Below are positions 1-6,442 of a stretch of DNA of 8,188 nucleotides, piece after piece (the stretch's first letter is position 1; the number at the start of each line of letters is the position of its first letter). The notes under the pieces were generated by a model. The model did no database searches, was not told where the DNA came from, and was given only the letters and a program-made list of their open reading frames with translations. This DNA comes from Candidatus Adiutrix sp. (GTDB lineage Bacteria; Desulfobacterota; Desulfarculia; Adiutricales; Adiutricaceae): positions 1-8,188 of the forward strand of contig JAISRV010000043.1 in NCBI GenBank assembly GCA_031273445.1, written 5' to 3'. The translations under genes and the position numbers were made by a program.

Positions 1-360
1 AAAGGAAAAGATACGGTTCCCGAAAAGCGGGTGCGTTCTTTATTGCACCGCCTGGGTTTCAGATTCAGACTGCATCGCAGGGATTTGCCGGGCGCGCCGG
101 ACATTGTGCTGCCGAAAAAGCGGACGGTCATCTTCGTGCATGGCTGCTTTTGGCATCGTCACCCAGGCTGCGCCAGGGCTTCCAGGCCGGCCAGCAACCA
201 GGCTTATTGGGACCGTAAATTCGCCCGCAACCAGGCCCGCGACGCGGCCAACCAGGCCCGGCTGACCAGCTTCGGCTGGCGGGTGATCATAATCTGGGAA
301 TGCGAATTAAAAGACATGGATTTATTGGAAAATCGGCTGCTCGGGCTGCTGTCGGCCTGA
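1..360 (+). CDS. vsr: Very short patch repair endonuclease Vsr (5' partial)
   Basis: Vsr nicks DNA 5' of the T in T:G mismatches left by deamination of 5-methylcytosine, usually protecting the sites of a partner C5 methyltransferase. The frame is open from base 1, and the residues ahead of the first possible start (GTG at 31) already match the family N-terminal region (GKDTVPEKRVRSLL), so the true start lies upstream of the window. In window numbering: LPGAPDIV with catalytic Asp34; HGCFWHRHPGC with His52 as the likely catalytic His and Cys49, His54 and Cys57 as zinc ligands; WEC with Cys101 as the fourth ligand; and the conserved core GWRVIIIWE. The C-terminus is complete, stop TGA at 358-360. 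No methyltransferase is visible, so any partner would lie upstream. It converges with the permease gene, 24 nt away. Confidence 0.95.
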   Translation, partial: KGKDTVPEKRVRSLLHRLGFRFRLHRRDLPGAPDIVLPKKRTVIFVHGCFWHRHPGCARASRPASNQAYWDRKFARNQARDAANQARLTSFGWRVIIIWECELKDMDLLENRLLGLLSA

Positions 361-368
361 AAAGGCCG
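353..368. terminator. GC hairpin between convergent vsr and permease genes
   Basis: CGGCCT (353-358) and AGGCCG (363-368) form a perfect 6-bp stem around a GAAA loop, which is a GNRA tetraloop in the plus-strand RNA. The stem overlaps the vsr stop codon and lies 16 nt beyond the permease stop on the other strand, so it could serve both transcripts. No U-tract follows on either strand, so this is not a textbook intrinsic terminator; it may act as an mRNA 3'-end stabiliser or as part of a factor-assisted terminator. Confidence 0.4.
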
Positions 369-384
369 GAATCGAGGCAAAAAA

Positions 385-1236
385 TCAAGACCGGCGGCGG
401 GTGATAAAAGAGACGCTGAAGACGGCGATGGAGACCAGAACGACCGTGGCCCCGGTGGCGGTGTTGATCCGGGGGTCGGTGGAAAGATAAAGCCCGGCCT
501 GTCCGGAAACGACGGCGACCAGAACCGCGAGGCGAAACATGGCGGCGGACGAGCCGGCCCAGTTTCGCCCGGCGGCGGCCGGGGCCACCAACAGGGCGGT
601 GACCAGAAGAACGCCGACCGCCCAGACGGAGACCATGACCACCAGGGCCAGAAAAACGCCGAAGGCATAGGGCGCGACGCGACTTTTGAGGGGGTGGCGG
701 CTCCTGGCCAGAACCGGGGCCAGCCCCAACAAGGTCAGGTGGTTGAAGAAAATGGCCATAAAAACGAAGGAAAAAATCAACAGACCCAGGAGTATGGCTA
801 TTTCGCCGTCGCCCAGAAGGAGCACGTCGCCCAGAAAAAAGCGGGAAAGGCCTTTGGCCGCCGAGGGGTTGCGGCTGACCACGGCCAGCCCCAGGGCCAC
901 CGCCCCGGAGAAGACCAGCCCGATGACCGTATCAGAGGCCAGGCGGCTGTGGCGGGACAGATAGACGACCAGAAGGCCGATCAGCGCCCCGAAAGCCAGA
1001 ACAGCCGGTTTTTCCGGCAGATGCAGCACCAGGGCCAGAGCCGCCCCGGCAAAGACGGAATGCCCGACGGCGTCGGCGAAAAAAGCCAGACGCTGGTTGA
1101 CGACCAGAACTCCGGCCCCGGCGCTGACCGGGGCCAGCAGCAAAAGAGCCACAGCGGCCCGCCGGGCGAACATGGGCTCGTAAAAATAACCATAAAAATC
1201 ATAAATAAACGCAGGCATTGAAAAAATGTCGACCAT
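385..1236 (-). CDS. ABC-3 family metal-type transporter permease (ZnuB/MntB/TroC-like)
   Basis: This 283-residue protein is the membrane subunit of an ABC importer of the family that takes up zinc, manganese or iron(II). It is strongly hydrophobic, with about 8 predicted membrane segments starting near residue 26. Family landmarks are the ADAVGHSVFAGAALAL segment (about 54-69, matching the family's D-x-x-x-H-A/S pattern), SDTVIGLVFSGAVALGL (101-117), FFLGDVLLLGDGEI (133-146) and the most conserved stretch, VWAVGVLLVTALLVAPAAAGR (204-224). ATG at 1236 is chosen because it follows the radical SAM stop by 3 nt and has a GGTGAG Shine-Dalgarno-like run just upstream; the next ATG (1218) has none. 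Substrate cannot be told from sequence. No solute-binding protein or cognate ATPase is adjacent: upstream is a radical SAM gene, and downstream is convergent vsr. Family assignment is firm, substrate open. Confidence 0.92.
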   Translation of the reverse strand: MVDIFSMPAFIYDFYGYFYEPMFARRAAVALLLLAPVSAGAGVLVVNQRLAFFADAVGHSVFAGAALALVLHLPEKPAVLAFGALIGLLVVYLSRHSRLASDTVIGLVFSGAVALGLAVVSRNPSAAKGLSRFFLGDVLLLGDGEIAILLGLLIFSFVFMAIFFNHLTLLGLAPVLARSRHPLKSRVAPYAFGVFLALVVMVSVWAVGVLLVTALLVAPAAAGRNWAGSSAAMFRLAVLVAVVSGQAGLYLSTDPRINTATGATVVLVSIAVFSVSFITRRRS

Positions 1237-1239
1237 GGC

Positions 1240-2337
1240 TCACCAGGCGGGGGCGAAAGACAGGCCGGCCTGGATAAAGGAGGAGCGGAGATTCCAGTTG
1301 GCGAAGGAAGACTGGTGGCAACTCTGACAGTGCGTATCCATTTCCCGGCTGTTGACCAGGCGGCGATGGATTTGATATTCCGGCGCCCGCCAGGATTCCG
1401 CTATGGACTTGTGCTTGTCGACCTGGAAAAATTTGCGGGCCGTGGACATGCAGGGCCTAAACCAGCCGTCCGAGCCGAGAAAAAGGTCGCGCCAGGCGGC
1501 GTAACAGGGCTTATGGTGTTCGACCCCGGCCGGATCGTCGCCTTCGAGATGCGGCAGTTTCAAGGCCAGCCCCAGCCGGCCGGCGGTTTCCGCGGCCAGG
1601 GCAAAGGCGTCTTCCGTCTGGCCGCGCTGCCCGAAAAGGGTCTGCGGGACTAGCTTTTCGTCGAAGGCGGTGAAATAGACCACCTTCACTTCGTCAAGAC
1701 CCAGGTCGGCGGCCAGACACACCAATTCCGGCAGTTCGCCCAGATTATCTTTCATGGCCGTAAACACGAAATTCAAATATGGCCAAGCTGACTTCAGGCG
1801 CGCCCGGCGGCCGGCGATGCGCCCCAGATCCGCGACGATTTGCTTGAATTTGGAGCCGCGCCGCAGGCGATCGTTAGTTGCGGGCGCGGCGCCGTCCAGG
1901 CTGACGGCAATGATGTCGGTTTCCGCGGCGAAAATATCGCTTTCCAGGTCGCCCAGACGCATGCCGTTGGTGCAGAAATATTGGCGCAGCCCCCGTTCCC
2001 GCGCCCAGTGCAAAAAGTGGGTGAAACGCGGATGAATGGTGGGTTCGCCCCAGCCCATCAGGGTGACTTCCTCCAGATACGGGACAAATGGCTCAAAACG
2101 GGCGAGCCACTCGAATTTGAAAGTGGTGGGGCGAAAGGCGGCCGAGTTGCGGCCGCAGGCGACGCAACTGAGGTTGCAGGCGGAGGTCAGTTCCAGAACC
2201 AAACGCCGCGGCGCCGCGGCCGGCATTTCTATTTCGGCCAGGGCCTCTTCTTCATTCAGGCGGCTGTTGGCCGCGCGTTCGGGAGTTAAAGGACCCGTCT
2301 GCCTGAGATCCAGCGTTTTGGCCCGCAAAATATCCAC
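1240..2337 (-). CDS. Radical SAM/SPASM domain protein of unknown substrate
   Basis: Radical SAM enzymes cleave S-adenosylmethionine at a [4Fe-4S] cluster to start radical chemistry. The cluster motif is C-x3-C-x2-C (CNLSCVAC, Cys54/58/61 from the GTG start). It is followed by a GGEP-like loop (MGWGEPTIHP, about 104-113), FCTNGMRL and VSLDGAAP, all typical of the partial TIM barrel. The C-terminal part has Cys residues in SPASM/twitch style (KPCYAAW, FRPCMSTA, HCQSCHQ), implying at least one auxiliary Fe-S cluster. Start is uncertain: GTG at 2337 lies one base after the nuclease stop, has GAGGA upstream and gives 365 residues; ATG at 2373 and TTG at 2388 would overlap the nuclease gene and lack a ribosome site. 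The product is not recognised: SPASM proteins modify peptides or act as enzyme maturases, but no precursor peptide gene is seen nearby. Confidence 0.88.
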   Translation of the reverse strand: MDILRAKTLDLRQTGPLTPERAANSRLNEEEALAEIEMPAAAPRRLVLELTSACNLSCVACGRNSAAFRPTTFKFEWLARFEPFVPYLEEVTLMGWGEPTIHPRFTHFLHWARERGLRQYFCTNGMRLGDLESDIFAAETDIIAVSLDGAAPATNDRLRRGSKFKQIVADLGRIAGRRARLKSAWPYLNFVFTAMKDNLGELPELVCLAADLGLDEVKVVYFTAFDEKLVPQTLFGQRGQTEDAFALAAETAGRLGLALKLPHLEGDDPAGVEHHKPCYAAWRDLFLGSDGWFRPCMSTARKFFQVDKHKSIAESWRAPEYQIHRRLVNSREMDTHCQSCHQSSFANWNLRSSFIQAGLSFAPAW

Positions 2338-2338
2338 T

Positions 2339-2917
2339 TCAATAATAATCCTCGCTGGACATAGCCGCTTCATTTTCAGCGAATTCAAACGGCTCGAAGG
2401 ACAAAAACAGGTCGGTCAGGTCGATGAGACTGCTGGCCGAAGTCCTCAATTCCGAAGACAGCGTCTGGGGCACCGAGGCGACTTCAACCTTTATGCCTTC
2501 GCGGCGAATGGTCAGGGCCAGATGGGCGAAATCGGCGTCGCCGGTGACGAGAACTACTGTGTCGGGCTTGATGCGCAGACTTAGGTCCATGGCGTCGATG
2601 GCCATGATGACGTCAACGTTGGCTTTGTACCAGCCGTTGGCCCGCGGCTGCCCGCTTTTTTCATAGACCATAAAGCCCTGGCTGCGCAGCCAGTGAATGT
2701 AGTGACGTTTGGCCTCGCGCTTTTCCATCCATTCCGTGGTGGCCGGCGGGAGGCCCACGTAGATGACCATTTCCACCAACTGACGGTCGTTGCCGACTTT
2801 GTTTTCCAAATAATCTCTAAATTTGAGCCAGTCGAAATTGCGTTTGAAATTTTTCGAGGCGGCTCTGGTGACATTGGCTTCATCGACAAAAACTAGAAGA
2901 CGGGTTTTGTTCTTCAT
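2339..2917 (-). CDS. NYN/PIN-like domain protein (LabA/DUF88 type), probable RNase
   Basis: This 192-residue protein has the NYN (PIN-like) nuclease fold seen in LabA/DUF88 proteins, a family linked to metal-dependent RNA cleavage. The acidic sites are in order: FVDEANV (Asp12, Asn15), ANVDVIMAIDAMDL (Asp102, Asp108) and VVLVTGDADFAHL (Asp127, Asp129), followed by IRREGIKVEV as in the family. The pattern looks intact, so an active enzyme is expected; the RNA target is unknown. ATG at 2917 is preferred over the upstream TTG at 2938 because GGAG sits 5 nt ahead of it. The acidic C-terminal tail (about 172-192) lies beyond the domain. The stop TGA is one base before the likely GTG start of the radical SAM gene, suggesting translational coupling. 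smpB lies 145 nt upstream on the same strand. Confidence 0.88.
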   Translation of the reverse strand: MKNKTRLLVFVDEANVTRAASKNFKRNFDWLKFRDYLENKVGNDRQLVEMVIYVGLPPATTEWMEKREAKRHYIHWLRSQGFMVYEKSGQPRANGWYKANVDVIMAIDAMDLSLRIKPDTVVLVTGDADFAHLALTIRREGIKVEVASVPQTLSSELRTSASSLIDLTDLFLSFEPFEFAENEAAMSSEDYY

Positions 2918-3035
2918 TTTAACTCCGTTAGAAAACAAGATTGATTAAGAAATAAAACATGACATTGAAATTGGGTCGAAGGCGCCTTAGGCGGCGCTTT
3001 GTATAGGCTCGGCTATTAAATATCGCAACGCCTCC

Positions 3036-3056
3036 GGCGGCGAAAGTCAGGCCGCC
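3036..3056 (-). terminator. GC hairpin directly after smpB
   Basis: On the minus strand GGCGGC and GCCGCC form a perfect 6-bp stem around a 9-nt loop, starting 6 nt after the smpB stop codon. No run of U follows, so efficient intrinsic termination is doubtful and read-through into the nuclease gene is possible. It may mark the 3' end of a monocistronic smpB transcript. Confidence 0.4.
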
Positions 3057-3062
3057 AAACGC

Positions 3063-3536
3063 TTATTTATGGCGCTCCCGCAAAACGCGAGCCATTTCCC
3101 TTTTGGCGTCGGCTTCTTTGAGGGCGTGGCGTTTGTCATGAGTTTTTTTCCCTTTGGCCAGGGCCAACTCGGCTTTGGCCAAACCATTTTTAAAATACAG
3201 ACGCAGAGGAATGAGGCTTTGCCCCTGTTCCTGAACGCGGCCATAGAGGCGTTTGAGCTCCTGGCGATTCAGCAGGAGTTTGCGCCGCCGCAACGGGTCG
3301 TGGTTGTCGAAATAAGCCCACGGGTAGGGGCTGATGTGAGCGTTCACCAGATAGGCTTCGCCATTTATGATGCGGACGTAGGCGTCGGTGAGGTTGGCCT
3401 TGCCCAGACGCAGGCTTTTGACCTCAGTCCCGGTGAGCGCCAGCCCGGCCTCATAGCGGTCGCCTAGTTCATATTCGTGACGGGCTTTTTTGTTTTGGCA
3501 GATTACTTTGAGCGCTTCTGAATTTTTTTTGGTCAT
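3063..3536 (-). CDS. smpB: SsrA-binding protein SmpB
   Basis: SmpB binds tmRNA and brings it to stalled ribosomes for trans-translation in the cytoplasm. The 157-residue length is standard. Visible family landmarks are ICQNKKARHEYEL (12-24), AGLALTGTEVKSLR (about 30-43), the HISPYPWAYFDNHDPLRRRKLLL block in mid-protein, and the basic C-terminal tail DKRHALKEADAKREMARVLR, which folds into the ribosomal mRNA channel. ATG at 3536 is the only start fitting the family N-terminus; upstream is only a weak CGGGAAA ribosome site. It is the first gene of the minus-strand cluster and faces fbp across the AT-rich spacer. The tmRNA gene (ssrA), often a neighbour, is not recognisable in this window. Confidence 0.97.
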   Translation of the reverse strand: MTKKNSEALKVICQNKKARHEYELGDRYEAGLALTGTEVKSLRLGKANLTDAYVRIINGEAYLVNAHISPYPWAYFDNHDPLRRRKLLLNRQELKRLYGRVQEQGQSLIPLRLYFKNGLAKAELALAKGKKTHDKRHALKEADAKREMARVLRERHK

Positions 3537-3650
3537 TTTCCCGCACTGCGATTTCCGCGTTTAATTAAATAAAAATATCTGTATGTTTCTTTTAGCGTAC
3601 AATTAACCCGCTATCTTTATTGTATATGTGCGGGCCATGAAGGTCAAGGG

Positions 3651-3659
3651 GTTTCATCT
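3651..3659. repeat. Left copy of 9-bp target-site duplication
   Basis: GTTTCATCT directly abuts the left terminal inverted repeat at 3660. An identical copy abuts the right one (3774-3782). A 9-bp flanking direct repeat is what a transposase with a 9-bp staggered cut leaves. Confidence 0.75.
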
Positions 3660-3773
3660 CAGGGCAATCGCATGAAAATCGTAATATATTGAAACGTCAT
3701 GATGATTTTTCAGAGCATCTGTTTATGAATATTTGTGATTTCACATGGTTACGTTTTTGGAGCGATTGCCCTG
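3660..3773. mobile_element. 114-bp MITE-like non-autonomous transposable element
   Basis: The ends are a perfect 12-bp inverted repeat, CAGGGCAATCGC (3660-3671) and GCGATTGCCCTG (3762-3773). Homology between the arms continues inward with mismatches: aligned without gaps, the next bases share AAAA, CGTAA and TGAAA blocks, so about 28 of the outer 40 positions match. Both ends abut identical 9-bp direct repeats (3651-3659, 3774-3782). The interior is AT-rich and codes for nothing convincing; the longest reading from an ATG inside (3725) runs out of the element after about 22 codons. The architecture fits a MITE mobilised in trans by a full-size insertion sequence elsewhere in the genome. The 9-bp duplication is compatible with IS4- or IS1-type transposases, but the parent family cannot be fixed from this window. 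Confidence 0.75.
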
Positions 3774-3782
3774 GTTTCATCT
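3774..3782. repeat. Right copy of 9-bp target-site duplication
   Basis: GTTTCATCT follows the right terminal inverted repeat with no gap and is identical to 3651-3659. Removing the element and one copy would restore an uninterrupted spacer. Confidence 0.75.
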
Positions 3783-3844
3783 TGCGACAGCAATATATAA
3801 ATTTAAATGATCGGCTTGGCTGGCTGGCGTCGCAGTAGCTTTAT

Positions 3845-3874
3845 TTGCCAATGACCCGCTAGATATGTTAAAAT
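3845..3874 (+). promoter_or_regulatory. Candidate sigma70-type promoter of fbp
   Basis: TTGCCA (3845-3850) and TAAAAT (3869-3874) are separated by 18 nt, and each matches the sigma70 consensus at 4 or 5 of 6 positions. Initiation would be near 3881, leaving a leader of about 40 nt that includes the strong ribosome site GGGAG 7 nt ahead of the fbp ATG at 3923. It lies 70 nt downstream of the MITE-like element. Prediction is by eye only. Confidence 0.4.
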
Positions 3875-3922
3875 TCAAATCGATAAAAGCGTGAAATCGG
3901 CAATCGAAGAAGGGAGACGACT

Positions 3923-4960
3923 ATGGACAGCGGCATCGGCATCACCATTTTTAATCATATCCTTCTTAACCAGCAACTCAACCCCGGGGCCACCGGCGCC
4001 TTCACCCGGCTTTTAATGGCCATTGTCGTGGCCGCCAAAGTCGTGCAGCGGGATGTGGCCAAGGCCGGGCTGGTGGATGTTCTGGGCCGGGCCGGCGGCA
4101 TCAACGTCCAGGGCGAGGAAGTGCAGAAGCTCGATGAAATCGCCAATCAGGCCATGAAGCGTCTTTTGGCCGCCTCGGGCGAAGTCTGCACGCTCATTTC
4201 CGAAGAAGAGGCCGACCTGATAGAAATTCCCCGCCAGTATAACCGGGGCAACTACCTGGTGCACTTCGACCCCCTCGACGGCAGCTCCAACATCGACGCC
4301 AACGTCTCCATAGGCACCATTTTTTCCATCTATCGCCGCGTCACCCCGCCGGAAATGGACGCCGACCTTAAAGACGCCCTCCAGCCGGGCCTGCGCCAGG
4401 TGGCGGCCGGCTACGTCATTTACGGTTCTTCCTGCGTGCTGGTCTACAGCACCGGGACGGGAGTTCACGGCTTTACCCTGGACCCCACGGTGGGCGAATT
4501 CATTCTTTCGCATCCCAACATCCGCATTCCCGCCAAAGGCAGAATTTATTCGATCAACGAAAGCAATTACGCCTATTGGGACGAAGGCGCCCGCAATTAC
4601 ATCGACTGGCTCAAAGACCCGAACGCCGGCCATGTCAAGCCCTACACCAGCCGCTATATCGGTTCGCTGGTGGCCGACTTCCATCGCAACATGCTCTACG
4701 GCGGCATCTTCCTCTATCCCGCGGACATGCGCGATCCCTTGAAGCCCAAAGGCAAGCTGCGCCTGATGTGTGAAGCCAACCCGATGGCCTTTATCGCCGA
4801 ACAGGCCGGCGGCCTGGCCACGACCGGCGTTGAGCGCATTTTGGAAATTCAGCCTGAAGAAATCCATCAGCGGGTGCCGCTGATTGTCGGTTCCCCTGAA
4901 GACGTCAAGCAATATCAGCAATTTGTGGCCAAGGCCGCCGCCGGTTCTCAGCGGCCTTAA
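3923..4960 (+). CDS. fbp: Class I fructose-1,6-bisphosphatase
   Basis: This cytoplasmic enzyme hydrolyses fructose 1,6-bisphosphate to fructose 6-phosphate, the committed step of gluconeogenesis. At 345 residues it is full length for class I (FBPase I). Key features are the SEEEADLI segment (93-100) and the metal-binding FDPLDGSSNID (115-125, with Asp116 and Asp119), followed by NVSIGTIFSIYR. Further on come the phosphate/substrate block YIGSLVADFHRNMLYGG (245-261), GKLRLMCEANPMAF (277-290), AEQAGGLATTG and the C-terminal HQRVPLIVGSPEDV. All catalytic motifs look intact. The start is well supported: AAGGGAG lies 7 nt ahead of ATG. It is apparently a single-gene unit: divergent from smpB and convergent with cls, with 17 nt between the two stops. 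AMP inhibition is usual in the family but cannot be judged here. Confidence 0.98.
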   Translation: MDSGIGITIFNHILLNQQLNPGATGAFTRLLMAIVVAAKVVQRDVAKAGLVDVLGRAGGINVQGEEVQKLDEIANQAMKRLLAASGEVCTLISEEEADLIEIPRQYNRGNYLVHFDPLDGSSNIDANVSIGTIFSIYRRVTPPEMDADLKDALQPGLRQVAAGYVIYGSSCVLVYSTGTGVHGFTLDPTVGEFILSHPNIRIPAKGRIYSINESNYAYWDEGARNYIDWLKDPNAGHVKPYTSRYIGSLVADFHRNMLYGGIFLYPADMRDPLKPKGKLRLMCEANPMAFIAEQAGGLATTGVERILEIQPEEIHQRVPLIVGSPEDVKQYQQFVAKAAAGSQRP

Positions 4961-4968
4961 CCAGGCCG
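4952..4968. terminator. GC hairpin between convergent fbp and cls
   Basis: CGGCCT (4952-4957) and AGGCCG (4963-4968) form a 6-bp stem with loop TAACC that contains the fbp stop codon. The arms are identical to those of the hairpin overlapping the vsr stop. There is no U-tract on either strand, so terminator function is tentative. Confidence 0.35.
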
Positions 4969-4977
4969 GGGCGCTAG

Positions 4978-6441
4978 CTACATAAGGGGGGCGAAGAGAC
5001 GGGCGAAATTGTAGCCGGCGTTGGCCAGGGCCTTCTTTTCCGTGAACCATTTGAGGGTTATTTCGGCGGCATTGGCCAGATCTTCGAGAAATATGTCTTC
5101 ATAGTCGGCGGCAAAACCCTGATCGTAAATAAAGGCGTTTATTTCGAAGTCGAGGGTAAAGCTGCGGTTGGTGAGGTTGGTGGTGCCGATGCTGGTTATA
5201 AGCCGGTCGCTGACCACAGTTTTGGCGTGCAGGAATCCGTTATACAGAAAGACCCGGACGCCGGCTTCCAGAGCTTGCCGGGCATAGCCGAGAGTGGCCA
5301 GGTGGGCGAGCCGGTGGTCGCTGATGTTCGGCAGCATCAGGCGCACGTCGATGTCGGCCCTGGCGGCCACGCGCAGGGCGTCCATGAGGCTTTTGTCCGG
5401 GGTGAAGTAGGGCGTCTGAATGTAAACGTTACGGCGGGCCGCGTAGATCAGGGCCAGAAGGCCGGATTTGATGGGGCTTTCGCTGGTGTCCGGCCCGCTG
5501 GACACTATCTGGGCCCCGAGGGTTCCCTGTTCCCCGGGCCTGGGGCCGGGGAAGAACTTGCCGAGGTTGACGGGCTCGCGCGGCTCCATGTCGTCGCTGG
5601 CGTAGCCCCAGTCCATCAGAAAGCGTTCCTGCAGGAAGCCGACGGCCGAACCGGTCAAACGCAGATGGGTGTCGCGCCAGGGCCGCAGCTTTTTGTCGCG
5701 GCTCATGTATTCATCGCCGATGTTCATGCCGCCGACATAGCCTATGCGCCCGTCGATGACGGTAATTTTGCGGTGGTTGCGGTAGTTGAGGCGCAAAGGC
5801 GAGTTGATGTTGGAAAAGACAGGGGCGAAGCCCAGCACCCGGCCCCCGGCGCGGCGCAGATTTCGAAACAGAGGCGGGCTGAAGACGGCTCTGGCCCCGA
5901 CGCTGTCGTAAATCAGGCGCACCTCGACGCCCCGCCTGGCCTTGTCGGTCAGAACGGCGGCGATTTCGCGGCCGATTTCATCATTTCTGAATATGAAATA
6001 AAGCAGGTGAATATGGCTTTGGGCGTTTTCAATATCTTCGATCAGACGCGGAAACATGGCGCTGCCGAAAGTGAAGACTTCCGCCCGATTGTCGCAGGTG
6101 TAGGGGCCTTCGCCCTCGTTTTTCAGGTAGTTCATGAGCCGCGCCGCGTTTTCATGACTCTGCATGAACTTGATGGCGTCGGCGATGTTCAGGCGCTGCC
6201 GCAGGAATTTGTCGTATAGAGCGTCGTTGATGGCCTTTAAGGCGTATTTCTTTTTTTTGCTGATGCGGAAGCCGGAGCCCAGGAACAGATAGGCCAGAAA
6301 GCCGAGGCCCGGCAGAAAAATTAAAAGCAGCACCCAGGCGATGCTGGAGGCGGGGTTCTTCCGTTCAAAAAAGACCACCGCCGCCACGCACATGAAGCTG
6401 GCCGCGACCAGACCGCCCAGAAAAAAAGAATCTATGGTCAT
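4978..6441 (-). CDS. cls: Cardiolipin synthase (ClsA-type, two HKD motifs)
   Basis: This membrane enzyme of the phospholipase D superfamily condenses two phosphatidylglycerol molecules to cardiolipin and glycerol. It has 487 residues, the usual ClsA length. The N-terminus carries two membrane helices (about 5-25 and 34-55), the second in the PLDc_N pattern NPASSIAWVLLLIFLPGLGF. The two catalytic motifs are intact: HRKITVID (His223, Lys225, Asp230) followed by GRIGYVGGMNIGDEY, and HAKTVVSD (His405, Lys407, Asp412) followed by SIGTTNLTNRSF. ATG at 6441 has GTGAGGG immediately upstream. An upstream CCCTCA could pair with that site (see findings). It is downstream of the argA-type gene on the same strand with a 98-nt gap, so it may be co-transcribed or have its own promoter. 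Family assignment is secure; alternative phosphatidyl donors cannot be excluded. Confidence 0.96.
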   Translation of the reverse strand: MTIDSFFLGGLVAASFMCVAAVVFFERKNPASSIAWVLLLIFLPGLGFLAYLFLGSGFRISKKKKYALKAINDALYDKFLRQRLNIADAIKFMQSHENAARLMNYLKNEGEGPYTCDNRAEVFTFGSAMFPRLIEDIENAQSHIHLLYFIFRNDEIGREIAAVLTDKARRGVEVRLIYDSVGARAVFSPPLFRNLRRAGGRVLGFAPVFSNINSPLRLNYRNHRKITVIDGRIGYVGGMNIGDEYMSRDKKLRPWRDTHLRLTGSAVGFLQERFLMDWGYASDDMEPREPVNLGKFFPGPRPGEQGTLGAQIVSSGPDTSESPIKSGLLALIYAARRNVYIQTPYFTPDKSLMDALRVAARADIDVRLMLPNISDHRLAHLATLGYARQALEAGVRVFLYNGFLHAKTVVSDRLITSIGTTNLTNRSFTLDFEINAFIYDQGFAADYEDIFLEDLANAAEITLKWFTEKKALANAGYNFARLFAPLM

Positions 6442-6442
6442 G

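Larger units (their letters stand above)
3537..3922. other. AT-rich divergent spacer between smpB and fbp
   Basis: This 386-nt gene-free stretch is much richer in A+T than the flanking genes. It holds a MITE-like element with flanking 9-bp repeats (3651-3782), a plausible fbp promoter (3845-3874), and an arm pair CCCGC (3607-3611)/GCGGG (3630-3634) with an AT-rich centre that could be an operator. A weak minus-strand promoter for smpB may exist (TTGTAC at 3602-3597, 17 nt, GATATT at 3579-3574), but it matches the consensus poorly. No tRNA, tmRNA or credible small gene was seen. Confidence 0.6.

Noticed and set aside
2979..2999. Palindromic AAGGCGCCTT followed by a similar GGCGGCGCTT run
   Set aside because: The second part pairs with the first only with bulges, and no U-tract follows. 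It may be a weak structure but is not supportable as a terminator or operator.
2918..3062. Small precursor peptide for the SPASM protein
   Set aside because: The spacer before the nuclease gene offers only very short readings (about 6 codons) on the relevant strand and no Cys-rich or leader-like peptide.
3725..3799. 22-codon ATG frame inside and beyond the MITE-like element
   Set aside because: There is no convincing ribosome site, and the frame crosses the element boundary and the right target duplication, so it is most likely fortuitous.
3540..3922. tmRNA (ssrA) gene next to smpB
   Set aside because: No tRNA-like 3' end, TTCGA-type T-loop or tag-peptide frame could be found in the spacer.
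4013..5050. 345-codon minus-strand open frame opposite fbp
   Set aside because: It is antisense to a fully conserved FBPase with intact motifs. Its translation has no recognisable domain, and long antisense frames are expected in GC-rich genes.
5227..6219. 330-codon plus-strand open frame opposite cls
   Set aside because: It lies wholly inside the cardiolipin synthase gene on the other strand, with composition typical of a shadow frame and no family resemblance.
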